Source: Taeniopygia guttata (Eukaryota; Chordata; Aves; Passeriformes; Estrildidae). Taken from it: a stretch of DNA of 64,000 bases. Of the stretch, positions 49,150 to 59,945 are shown in pieces. The translations under genes were made by a program, and so were the position numbers. Within the stretch, counting starts at the first letter, position 1; each line of letters begins with the position of its first letter. The notes beneath the pieces were generated by a model. The model was not told where the DNA came from. It saw only the letters and a list, made by a program, of their open reading frames with translations, and searched no databases. Where the stretch lies: contig NC_133024.1 in assembly GCF_048771995.1 (NCBI RefSeq), positions 26,180,001 through 26,244,000 of the forward strand, in the 5' to 3' direction.

Positions 49150-49950
49150 CTTTATCAAAGGGTCTGAGTGAAGTGTTATAAGTCAGCCAACCTCCATTTA
49201 TTATCTGGAAAAGTAATGAAACGAGCTGTTCGGCAATCAGTGTGCGAGCAACTAAATAACAGTAAAGTGATGAGCAGCAGGCACTCTGCATTTGTCCAGA
49301 ACAAATCATGTCAAACTAACCTAATTTATTTCTCTGCTGAGACAGCTGACTTAATGCTGAAAGGAATATGTAAAACCTGTTTTGATTCCGTGGGGCCTTT
49401 GACATTGTCTTGAACACCAGTCTCATAAAGGCAAATTGGCATCAGATGGTATTAACATGAGAAGAGTGTATGATTAAAAAACAATTCCCAAACTGGTGTA
49501 GTGGATATTTTCCTGTCAGTAGGAAGGTATATCAAATGAAGAGATCTGATCTGTCTGCTAGGATTGTTTACTTTCATTAGCAACTGGAATGGTGGAGTTG
49601 ACCTTTGACTTCAAACTTCTGCAAATAACACTAAACCAGGCAGTGTGACACCTTGGAGGCAAAGATTTGAACAAAGGTGTACCCCTGCTAAATCACAGAA
49701 AGAGCCTCAAAATAGTGAGATGAAATTAAGACAAGAACAATGTATGACACTTAGAAAACTTGAATTCTCAAATTAAAAATGAGGGAAAATGTGTAGGCTT
49801 TGGTAAGATACCATAATGTACATCTAAGCAGGGAAAGCACTTTAAGAATAGCATAACTCTACCTTGGAAAATGTGGACTATATGAAGAGACACTCTTTTG
49901 CCATGGAACCAACACAACTAGAGAGGGACAATGCACTGATATCTCAATCT
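49150..49950 (+). mobile_element. Ancient CR1/L3-type LINE remnant
   Basis: Several phrases match old amniote CR1/L3 elements in order: AACAAATCATGTCAAACTAA, then GGGGCCTTTGACATTGTCTT, then AAATAACACTAAACCAGGCA with TGTGACACCTTGGAGG. It is heavily decayed, with indels and no open reverse-transcriptase frame. Confidence 0.65.
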
Positions 49951-51563
49951 GAAATATTCATTACACTGAATGACACAAAAATTATTTGCAGCTGCCACAG
50001 CTACCTTGGTTTGCAGAACACCATCTTTGTGCCATCAGTCAAATTGCTCTGAGGAACCAGGCATGGCCCTTACCTGCCTTATCTCCTCCTGTTGCCTGAA
50101 ATCTCCTCTCTGGGAGATGAGTTTTCTGATGTCCTCTCTCCAGCACATTCTAGAGGGCTGCTGGCCCTGGCAGAAGGACCTGTGCATCTGCAGACCGCAG
50201 TGGGTGAGAAAGGAGCTGTAGGGTTCAGGAGCTTTGGACTCTACAGGATAGGGAGGGGTAACCATAGATCTCCCAGCTCCACCACTGTTTGAAGTCCGCC
50301 AGGACAAGTCATGCCATGTCCCGTTAAGAGGCAAGATAAAGTCATAAATTCTCCTTGTCTTCAGAGCATGATATTCCAGGCTGAAAAGCAAAATCTTTGT
50401 GTTGGGTTCTCCATCTTCGAGCAGACCGCAAGTGGTTTCTTTTACCCTTAATGATTCTTCTTGGGACTCTGACAAAAGGCAGGGTGACTTGAACCCTGCT
50501 TCAAGACGGACAGAACTGACTGACAATTGTTTCCTTTTTTCTCTTGGCAGAAATCACACAAGGGCCCAGAGATCAAAATGGCAGCAAAAGGCATGCTGGC
50601 TCGTTTTGCTGAGCTTTGCAACTCTTCCTCCAAAGACAACAAGTGATCCCCTAGGAAATCTCTCTGCCTTGAAAACAAAATCCACAACTTGTGTAAAGCT
50701 TCTGGGGCTAGAGTCTGCAGCTGGAGACTGCAGGCTGACTTTATAAAACTGTGGCTCCTGAAAGTTTATCCTCAGCCTGAAAAACCCGTCTTATTGCTTT
50801 ATAAGTAACACTCCACTCCATTTTCTCTGACTTTAAAGTGCATCCCTATACCATGGGATGTGACACATTTCCTAGGTGTGTTTTCAACCCTCATAGGAGG
50901 GTTAAGCCGTGAGAGATTCCTTGTCTTTTCACAGCCAACAGTATTGCTCTCCTCTTGCTGAAAAGGTTAAGAGCATCACAGTATACTTTGTAGCCAGTTC
51001 CACGGATTATGTAAAGAAAAGATGCAACAAGCCATTTTCAGATTAATGAAATTACATTGCTGCTGTCTTTCACACGTTTAGGCTGAACTAAAGGGCGAGA
51101 GCATTTATCTTAAAGTTCTGAGCAGCCAAAAATAAAGGTTAGGGAGCGCCCCATACAGAACTTCAGGTGCGACCTGCAGCTCCAGCAAGGCGGCAGAATG
51201 TGAAGCGAGGACGCCCCTAACGCGGATGGCAGGGAGCGCTGAAGCCCTGCAGATGCTGATCCCCACGTGCCTGACGATGCCAGCGTGTCCCTGCGCTCAC
51301 GGCACAGCTCCCCAAGTGGAAAAGCTCTCTGACAATCGGCTGCTAAGCCGGGTTCAGAATGTGGGGCCGGTCACAGAGAGGAGACCCTCCGCCCCTGGGC
51401 TGGCCGGCCAGCCCGCCGGCCGGCCTCCCTTCCCCTCCCCTCCCCTCCCCGCCCCGCCGGCCGGCGGAGGGTCCTTCCCCGGGGAAAGTTGCTCGGCGTC
51501 CCCCGGGCGAGGGGCGGGGGCGTGCGGCGCTGCCCCCGCCGCCTCTCGCCCCTGTCGCCGAGC

Positions 51564-51575
51564 TATTTATTTAAA
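51564..51575 (+). promoter_or_regulatory. TATA-like AT element upstream of SIDT1
   Basis: TATTTATTTAAA stands alone in otherwise very GC-rich DNA, 74-85 bases before the SIDT1 ATG. At usual spacing it would start transcription near 51595, giving a 5' untranslated region of about 50 bases. Its isolation within the CpG island is the only evidence. Confidence 0.35.
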
Positions 51576-51648
51576 TCGCAGCTGAAGCGCCTGGCCGCCC
51601 GCCCTGCCGGGGACACGCAGTCCGGGCGGGCTGGGCAGGAAGGAGCCC

Positions 51649-51837
51649 ATGGCCGGGAGGGCAGCCCCGGCCCCCGGGGCTCTGCTCTGCGCCCTGCTCT
51701 GCGCGGCAGCGGCGGCAGCGGGGGGCGGCCCCGGGGACAACCCCGCTCCCGGCGCCTTCGGCCACGTCTACCGGGGCGCAGTGAACATCAGCTCGGAGCG
51801 GGTCTACGCCTTCGCCTACCGCAGCGAGCCCGGGCAG
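51649..51837 (+). CDS. SIDT1: SIDT1 first coding exon (partial gene)
   Basis: The frame encodes 63 residues from an ATG in good context (GCCCATGG). Residues 1 to about 25 form a signal peptide (MAGRAAPAPG, then an Ala/Leu-rich core). FGHVYRGAVNISSERVYAF aligns with human SIDT1 FDHVYSGVVNLSTENIYSF. It ends EPGQ before donor CAG|GTAGGA in phase 0, as human does at QPDQ. SIDT1 is a SID-1 family multi-pass membrane protein linked to uptake of double-stranded RNA and to lipid transport. The downstream exons lie beyond the right edge. The gene is divergent from SPICE1, as in mammals. Confidence 0.9.
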
Positions 51838-52224
51838 GTAGGAGCGACCTCGGGAGCGCCAGGGTTCCCGCGGCGGGGCGAGCACCGTGTCCCCTCGCCC
51901 TCTCGGGTGGGGGGCTGCGTGCCGGGGAGGTACCGGCGCCGCTGTGCGGGAGCGGCCGGGCTCTCCCTCCGTCCTGCCCGCATCCTCCCGCCGCCGCGGT
52001 GCTCGGGAGCCGCAGTGCACCTGCGGGCTCCTTTCCGCCTTCCCGGCGCGGACGGGGCTGCCCCGGGCTGCTGCCTGGGAGGGTGCCGGCGTCCCAGGGG
52101 CTGCGGGCTTGGCAGGTGGATTGGTGCTCCCCACCGCCAAAGGGAGGTTTGATATCCAGCAGTTCCAGCAGCAGAATGCGTTTAAAGTCTAGAAGAGAGT
52201 TGTGGGGATAATGGTACTACATTC

Positions 52225-52330
52225 AAAATAATTAAAAAAAAACCCAACTCAAAACCCACAAAGAAGCCAAACTACCCCTCCCCCCCAAAAAAAAAGAAAA
52301 AAAAAGAAGAAAGAAGAAAAAAACAAAGGG
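52225..52330. repeat. A-rich low-complexity tract
   Basis: Runs of A interrupted by C and then by G (AAAAAGAAGAAAG type), followed by a short GTGTGTGTGCGTGTGC stretch. No element body is attached that I recognise. Confidence 0.6.
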
Positions 52331-53519
52331 TGTGTGTGCGTGTGCACTTAATAAGCCTTCTTAAATGCCGTTTTCCTCACTGTGTATTTCCTCAGGATCA
52401 GGGTGCTTTCCCTCTGGTAGGCTGCGAGGTGAGGCAAGGCTGTGCACGTGAGGTGTGTCATGAGGAGACTGCAGGGCAGGGTGGCCAGGACCATCCATGG
52501 TTGGTTGATGGTGGAAAGAACCTGTCCTTTATGTGTACCTAGTTATTGTGGGGTTCCCCCCACCTCACGTGTTTATCTCAAGTAGCTAAGTGGTACCTTG
52601 GACACTCTGCCCCCTCTCACCCCTAGCTGTTTGGATTGGGTGTTAATTGCTGAGTAGGATGATCTGATGTACCAAAAGATGGTGAACTAGGTAGATGACT
52701 CTTCGCTCCTGTCCTCTATTGCACAGAACAATAGAAAATGGAAACCATAGCTTTTTCCTACCCTGTATACTATGTAATAAAATGCAGCTGGTATTTATGG
52801 GCCAGCAGTGGGGTGTCTGGGCTATGATGCAACTGAGCCCAGCCTCACCTAAGTGCTGGGTGTCACCAATGATCTCAGGAGGTCAAAAGCACACTTTGGG
52901 CTTGAGCCTCCTTTTGGAAGCTGGTCGAGGTGTAAGTTAGGTTTCTTCAGGTGTTGCAAGTATCGGGTATTACGATGAGGGCCTATTGGCAGTCCAGATG
53001 TCTGTGGCTTGTTAGCAGAGATAGCACAAATACTGACTTAAGTTAAAATTGATCTGGTTCCTTCAATGTGCTCTTTGAAGCAATGTGGTTTTTGCTGGAC
53101 ACCTTCTGAAAAAAAAACTCTCCTGGAGAGCTACAGTGAAAGCATAATGGGAGGAGGCACATGGCTTCTCAGGGGTGTTTGCAGGTACCTAAATGCAAGT
53201 TCTAGGCTACTTCTAGACACTAAGATGTTCCTGTGGCTATGAACTACAGAGTGCTCAGTACAGACTACTGCCTTACTTAAGCAGGAGCTTTAATGAACTA
53301 ATCTCCATGGTCCTATATGCTGGAACAAGAAGTCTCTGCAGAGATAGGGTCAAGAGTGTATATAAGAAGGGAAAATTCAGGTTTGAGATTTAATATTTGT
53401 TTTCAATGCAGAACTCGCCAAGCACTGCCATGAATATGCTTAGAGGGACATGCAACCAGCTCCTGCTAGGAAAAATGTTTGGAAGATAAAAACTCTTTAA
53501 ATAAAGATGGAATTTCATA

Positions 53520-53895
53520 GGAAGTTTTCTGATGAGGGACGCCTAGAACAGGTTCTGGTGGTAGAGGAGACTCCAGAGAGACTTTAATATGGCCTTTCAG
53601 TTCAAAAAAGCTTATTAAATGATCAAGAAAAGCTTTCTACAGCGTAATGACAGGACAAGGAGCAACAGTTTTGAACTGAGAGTTTAGATTTGCGTAGGAC
53701 ATAAGAAAAATTTGTTTTGATGGTGAGGCACTGGAATAGGTTGTCCAGAGAAGTTGTGGATACACATCATTGGCAGTGTTCTTAGTCAGGTTGGATGGGG
53801 CTTTGAGCAACCTGAACTAGCAAAGATATCTCCCTGCCCATGGCAGGATGTTTGCACTAGATGATCTCTGAAGATGATCTTCCAATTCTGTGATT
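53520..53895 (+). mobile_element. CR1 LINE 3' end in SIDT1 intron 1
   Basis: The order is typical of avian CR1. It runs from AATGACAGGACAAGGAGCAA, to GAGGCACTGGAATAGGTTGT, to GGTTGGATGGGGCTTTGAGC, to CCCTGCCCATGGCAGGATGT. It ends with a decayed ATTCTGTGATTC terminus. Confidence 0.85.
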
Positions 53896-56800
53896 CCTCA
53901 CTGAGCTCCGCAGGTGCCATTTCTGAGATGAACCAGTGGGAGCTGGGAAGAAGGTGGCTGACCTAGTTGGGATGATGGCTGTGGCTTTGTGCAGCCCCTT
54001 TCCCAGCTGCAGCCCTTACCCATGAGAGGCAAACATGACTGTATCTCCTCTTGCTGGCATGGTCAAAGATTGAGCTGCCTTGGTGTTTCTGTGTCTCCCT
54101 GTTGTTGAGAATTGCTCAAGATTTAGAAGCTTGATAGTGAAAATCTTGGCTTTAATCACCAAGTTCTTGTGGGCAGGGTTTTCTTATGCAAAAGTTGGGC
54201 AGATGTTTAGGGACATGCTGTCTTCTTGGTGCTGGGTCTTGTGAAGGAATGCAAGTCCTGCAAAACCTCGGTGTATTAGTTGTTGCCTTTTGCTAGTCTT
54301 AAGCCTTGAAATCCTAGTGAGGGAATACCAGCCAGTGTTTGCCAGTTGCCTGCCACTTTTGGGCTCTCTGCTCTTCCTGGTCTTTTTGGTCTCTTCCTGT
54401 CTCTGTGTTGATGGCAGTTTAGCCAGAAGCCTCTGATAACTCAAGGCAGATACCACATGGGCAATTAACCTTAGTTACAGAAAAGTTAATTGAATAACAA
54501 GAGCATTCCCCATATGGAAGGACTGCAATGGATGAGTTTAATTGCTCTCCCTTCTGAAACAAAGTCAGGTCTGGAGTGATCTGGCTCTGAAAACAGGAAT
54601 TTGTTTTCATGATGCTGTAAATTCTGCTGTTTTCCCCTCTTCTGCTCTCTCTCATGAGGCCAGGCCTACAAAGCAAGGGAAAAACTGGGGAACAAGGACA
54701 AAATGTGAGGGCTGGCTTGTGATGCATCAATCCTCTGTAAATTTTCTGGTTACTGATGTGCTATGACTGCACAGGCACATCTGAAAATGCCGCTGAATAG
54801 AGCAGTGCTTGGATGTTGGATGAGAGAAAGGAGGGAACGAGACCTTTTCTCCTGATTGATGCTTTAGAGAGACTTGCTTCTTTCTGAAAAGCGTTGTGCT
54901 TGCCTGATCTCGGAGGGCATTCTTCATCCGCTTCGTCATCCTTTCTCTTTGGGATATGGAAATGCATGCAAGATGGGAGGGAAAAAACGATTGCCATGAG
55001 AGTACTTGCAAGCAAATAGGTACAAGGTGGAGAAACCACAACTTGGGGCTCTGCAGCAGAGCTGCTTTGAAACATGTGGCTTCCCTTCTGTACAACTTGT
55101 GAGTAAAATGAAAATGATGATATGTGATATGTGAACCAGATCACCTAGCTGAAACTTCTGTGTGTAAAACCTCTCTGTCTGTGGAGGGGGGGAAGCCATC
55201 CTATGTGCTGTGCAGAAACACTTGTCTTGAGGCAGGAGAGCTGACAGTCTTTTATGTACTAGGATTTAGGCCTTAATTGCTGAGGAGGAAATGTGAAGGT
55301 AAAGCTGTGCTGAGGAGAAGCACAGTCACCTCTGTTTAGTCTTACTGCCAAGACTAAGGGGGTAGTCTTTCTGCTTTCTAAATTCCCTTTTTTCCTTCTA
55401 GCTGCTCTTTGAAATTCCCCCCCTCCCCTCCGTACAGCTATTTGTTTAATTTTTAACTCTGAGTGTAAAAAAAAATATAGTAATAAACCCAACTGTGTCA
55501 CTTGTTGATGTGCCCTCATGCTCTAACAGCAAAGGCAGATGTGCACTGTTAGAAGTCTGGTAAACAATTAGTTGAGCAAACAGGGTTATTTTATTTTAGG
55601 ATTTTTTACACTGGAGACATTCGGGATGGGGGTCAAAAACAAGCAGACTCATTCCACATGTTCAACATGTCCCTGCTTGGGAGGGAGAAAAGAAGGAGAC
55701 TTTTGCTGATTTGCTGGAGATGCATGTGCAGTGTGTTCCTGCTCAGAAGACTGAATTTACCACTGACTGAAGACTTTATGTGACAAGTAAGAGAACCTGC
55801 TTAGTTCTATGTTTGCAGTAATACCAGCATTTTCAAAAAGAGTAGTGTGTGTGTGAGTACCGATGGAATTCAAAGTGAATGAGACTTTCCACCACTGTAG
55901 GATCTGGCAGTTGCTAATGGTTAATTTGCTGAAAACACAAATTGCACTAATATTGTGCAGGTATGTCCTGTACTAAATTTTAAGTGGTCCAGGAGAATAT
56001 AATGAGAAAGAAGACAGCAGATGTTCTTTTTCCTTATTGGAGCTCAGGTTAGCTGAATGTATGATTTGGGAAATACTTGGACTATATTTAGAAAAACAAG
56101 TATCTCTGAAGAAAACGAGTTTCCAACTTTCCATTTGTAGGCAACCTGCTGCAATCCAGACACAGTTCTTGGACATTCATGCAGTACATGTTGGTTGTGA
56201 TGAGCTCCGAAGCTGAGCAGTGGGCTGTGCCTATTTTAAGAGGAAGAGTGGGTGCTATTTCCCTCCTCCTCCCTTGCCAGGACTAGGAACAGAGCCTCAG
56301 TCCCAGTTCCCATATGGTCCAACTTACCATAAATTGTGATTGACAGTTGATTAAGCTGTGTCTTCTCTGCTGAGCAGTTATGCAGTGTGAGGATGTGTAG
56401 CCCTGAAGTGAGTGTCTTGTCTGTGAAGTCTATCTGAGGAGTTATAGATAAAAAATTACCTTTAATCTATGAGAGGCTGTGTGCTACCAGGGAGGGTTGC
56501 TACCATCATTACCCTTCATTTTTTCAGAATTGTGGATAGGAAAAAGTTGACTGTTCTAAGAGCCAAAGAGCACAATGCATTTGTGTTCCTCTGACCTCTA
56601 GTGAATGGGTCTTGTTTCCGAGGTGTGGATGGTAGTTGCACTTGCTTTCTTTTAGGCAAGAAGCCAGAACCTGTATTTTCCTCTGGAATAGTGTGATGAG
56701 TCACTTGCTTAGACTAAAGCCATCTGTCCTAGCTGCAGGAAAACTCCTTGATCTGCTATGCAAGGCAACCTGCTTTAATAAGTGGCAGTGATCAAGTCTG

Positions 56801-59749
56801 TGTTTGCTGTTCTCTGCTGTTTGACGTGCTAGGGTAGGTGTCACTCCAGCAGTACCCATGTCTATTATGACAACTCTAAGAGCAATTTTTCCACCTCTTG
56901 CTTCTGAGCTGGCTTTGGGTTTCACATGTAGGAGCTTTCTGGCTAAACTACCTTGAAGTATCCCCATGGTGTCCTGCACACATTCTCCATAATGTTAGTC
57001 TTGGCTCCAGCCCAGCTGTCAGTCCACAGCTACACCATGCATGCAATAAAACTGTTTGGAGAAGGCTGAGCCCGAGGACAATAGTGAGGACAACAGGCTG
57101 AGTTCTGTCTTTCCTTAATGCTGAGTGGAAGCCCACCAGTTTAGCCACAAAGATGCAGGTAAAAATCAAAGAAATTGGGAAGATTACAAATGCTTGCATG
57201 AGAAGATCTCCTGATGTCAGTAGAGCTGCTGCTATTACAGGATCTCCAGGGCCTGAACACTCTTGCTCTTTGGTTGCTGGCTCTAGTTTGTTCACCACAG
57301 GGCCCTGGAAGAGCTTTAGCACACCATTTCTGGAACCTAATAGTAAATGCCTTATGTGACAGGAATGTAGGCACAATGTCAAATCCAAAAAAAATCAAAG
57401 CAAATTATAGTATATGATGTCTGAAGCCAAGCAAGGTTCAACAGAATCCCTTTGGAGTAACTTTTGTGTATATAATTTATATTTCTTAAAGAAAACAGCC
57501 AACCCTAGGAGGTGACAGCGTAGGCAGTGTAGAGCACACAGCACTTGGAATGTGCTTGCTGCTTCTCAGTGGGTTCTCTTGAACACTCCTCACCCTGCCT
57601 AGGATCACATAAAAAGCTTTTGCTTATAGGGGAAAACAAAAGTAAACTATGAGAGAAATTGCCTGGGGATCTACTAAAAACTTAAACTTGACTGTTGTTT
57701 TTTGCATCAGAAAATACAATCTTGAAAACTCTGACAAAAGTGGGATATCTTGTGTGAAAGAACAGTGTGGGACGTGGCTTTGCTTTGGGTTGGGGATAGA
57801 AGCAACTGAGATCCCTTCAAACTTAAATTATTCTTCATCTTTCTAGGATTTTGCACTTTGTGGGTTTCCCTATCTAGGAGGCAAAAAGAGAGTATGTCTT
57901 GGCAGAGGCTATCAGTTTGCAGGCTTTAGGGGAAAAAACTGAAAGCTGCTCTGGTTTCTTGCAGGGTAGCCAGGAGACCTTCAGATGGTGGCTGTGGTGC
58001 TGGCAAGAATTTTATTTTTATTTCAAATGTGTAAGCTAATGCTGTCAAGCTCGATAACTTGTCCTTGAACTAAAGCATCTCTTTTGAATTTGAATGTTGT
58101 TCTAAATCTTAGTCATTCTCTTCTTGTTGCGCTGTCATGTTTCAAATCAAAGCTGATCAGGTTTTGTTGCTGCCTCCCCATCCCCAAGATGTTTAGATTA
58201 AAAAAGAAAACAAATTCTGAATAAGAGGAACTTCATCAAAATGCCTCTCCTCAGTTTGAACTCTTTCCAAGAACAGTGCAGCAATTTATTATACATTTGC
58301 ATTGTAAGTAGAGGCTGAAATGTCCTCAGATAACTTGTAGAGAAGTTGTTGGTAGGGAGGTAAGCTTTTTCTGTGTGGACCTCATCTGCTGTTTCAGGGG
58401 ATATTTAAGGAATTGAAGTGTAGACTGTAAAAGGTATATTGCAAGGGTGTGCCATCTGCTCAGTTTGAAAATATAGCTTAGTACATTTGCATAAGCAAAC
58501 ATAATTTTGTGCTGTGTATACTTGGAGAACCACAGAGGATTTCAGAAACAGCCTTCCTTACTTTTTTACACTGATGTTTTTCTCTGAGCATAGAAATAGC
58601 TACTTCAGAGCAGTTTAAAATAAATGGAAAATGGCTTAAAAAAAAAGACATCATGCATTACAAAACATAATTCAATCCACATCCAAAGTGTTGAACTTCT
58701 TCACATCCTGAAGTGAAGAACTTGGGAACCAAGAAAGCACCAGGTATCTAAGTTCTGACAGCAATCCCTGGAGTTACTGCCAGGAGCTTGGAGTTAACAA
58801 GGTTATGATTTGGAAAGGTTATAAACCATTTTGTTTCAAGGGTTGGCCTGGCACAGAGTTCCAGCTGCTGTGGTTTAGGAAGATGCAATTATTGCAGAGT
58901 AGTTTGTTCCTTAGCTGACTGCCCAAAATAGGATTTTTTATTTTTAACATCTTTCTGAAGTCCGAGAGTGTTCAGAAACAGGTACCTACTTCATCTAATG
59001 TAGCAACTCCCAGTTTCTCCTTCTGGCTGTCCTGGAGACTCCCTGGCATCATTGGTTAGAGGACAAAACTTCAATAATGGGAAAAGATAAATATTATCAT
59101 GTTTTATATTTGTCTTACTTCCATTTATGCTTCAGAGATACTGTTGCAAGCAAGTGAGCTCATGGGAAAGTCCATGGCAGACTGTAAATCCGCAGAGCAC
59201 ATTTGCACAGAGTGAAACATTTAAATGAAAAATACTAATCTTGAGCAGTTATGTTAATGTGTCCAAGACTGTGCTTGACATACCCAGAGTCTGTCTCTTC
59301 GTTTATGCTCCTTCAGGTATTTAATACTCCTGGCAGAAATGCTGGAAGAAAACTCTGGGCCAAGGTTATTTGACAAATTGCTTTTGGCAATTAAGACTTA
59401 TTGACATTGGAGTGCAGAGACAGAGAAAAGCTGAAAGGGAATGATCCTCTGAGCTCCACTTGTTTTGTTGTCAGCCAGGAGCAGTGCTCTCATTTCATGA
59501 GACCATTTTAGAGAAAAGAGATTCTCTAAAACCTGTCACTGTCTCAACTACTTTCCTTCCAGATCTCAGCTTCCCCTATTGCCTCATCACTGGGAAGATC
59601 AGCAGTTCGGTGCTGATGGGGTGTTCATTCACTGCCTTGATTGCTCTAGTCCATCTGGTTCAATCCTTTTCACTTCATTTCAGGGTTTGTATAGAAATGA
59701 AGCCCCACTTTCTGGTGCAACAGCCAGCAGCAGCAATTCAGTGCCTTCT

Positions 59750-59945
59750 GCACGCGTGTCCTGCGCCGAGCCCTTTCACTGCGAGCAGCAGTCCGTGTTT
59801 GCCTGCCGGGCGTGTTCCTGCCCGTGGGCTTGGCGCGGTGCCCCGGCAGGCCCAGGACGCAGCGCTGTCGCAAGGTGGGCTGGTAATGCCAGCGGGCTGG
59901 CAAGGAGCGGCTGGCGTGTGGGTGCGGCACCGAGCGTGGTGGAGC
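59750..59945. other. Isolated CpG-rich patch inside SIDT1 intron 1
   Basis: About 200 bases rich in CpG stand in an otherwise AT-leaning intron. They lie in a 210-codon plus-strand frame (59460-60092), and a second phase is also open for 161 codons. The translations match no family I know and are not SIDT1. It could be an intronic promoter or enhancer, or the remnant of an inserted sequence. Confidence 0.45.

Larger units (their letters stand above)
46131..51170. other. SPICE1-SIDT1 head-to-head spacer
   Basis: The spacer between the two divergent promoters holds a solo LTR (about 46480-47108) and an old LINE fossil (49150-49950). A GC-richer stretch at 48430-49000 has no recognised content, and an unexplained 163-codon minus frame lies at 50035-50526. 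No host gene was recognised. Confidence 0.45.
51170..52120. promoter_or_regulatory. CpG island at the SIDT1 promoter and first exon
   Basis: This is very CpG-rich, with a CCCCT-type repeat at about 51425-51455 and GGCCGGCC motifs around it. It spans SIDT1 exon 1 and the start of intron 1. Plus-strand frames of up to 240 codons in other phases are GC by-products. Confidence 0.75.

Noticed and set aside
51489-52211. Plus-strand 240-codon frame and a 189-codon minus frame at the SIDT1 promoter
   Set aside because: They are in other phases than the SIDT1 exon and are explained by the CpG island. Only the 51649 frame matches a known protein and ends at a proper donor.
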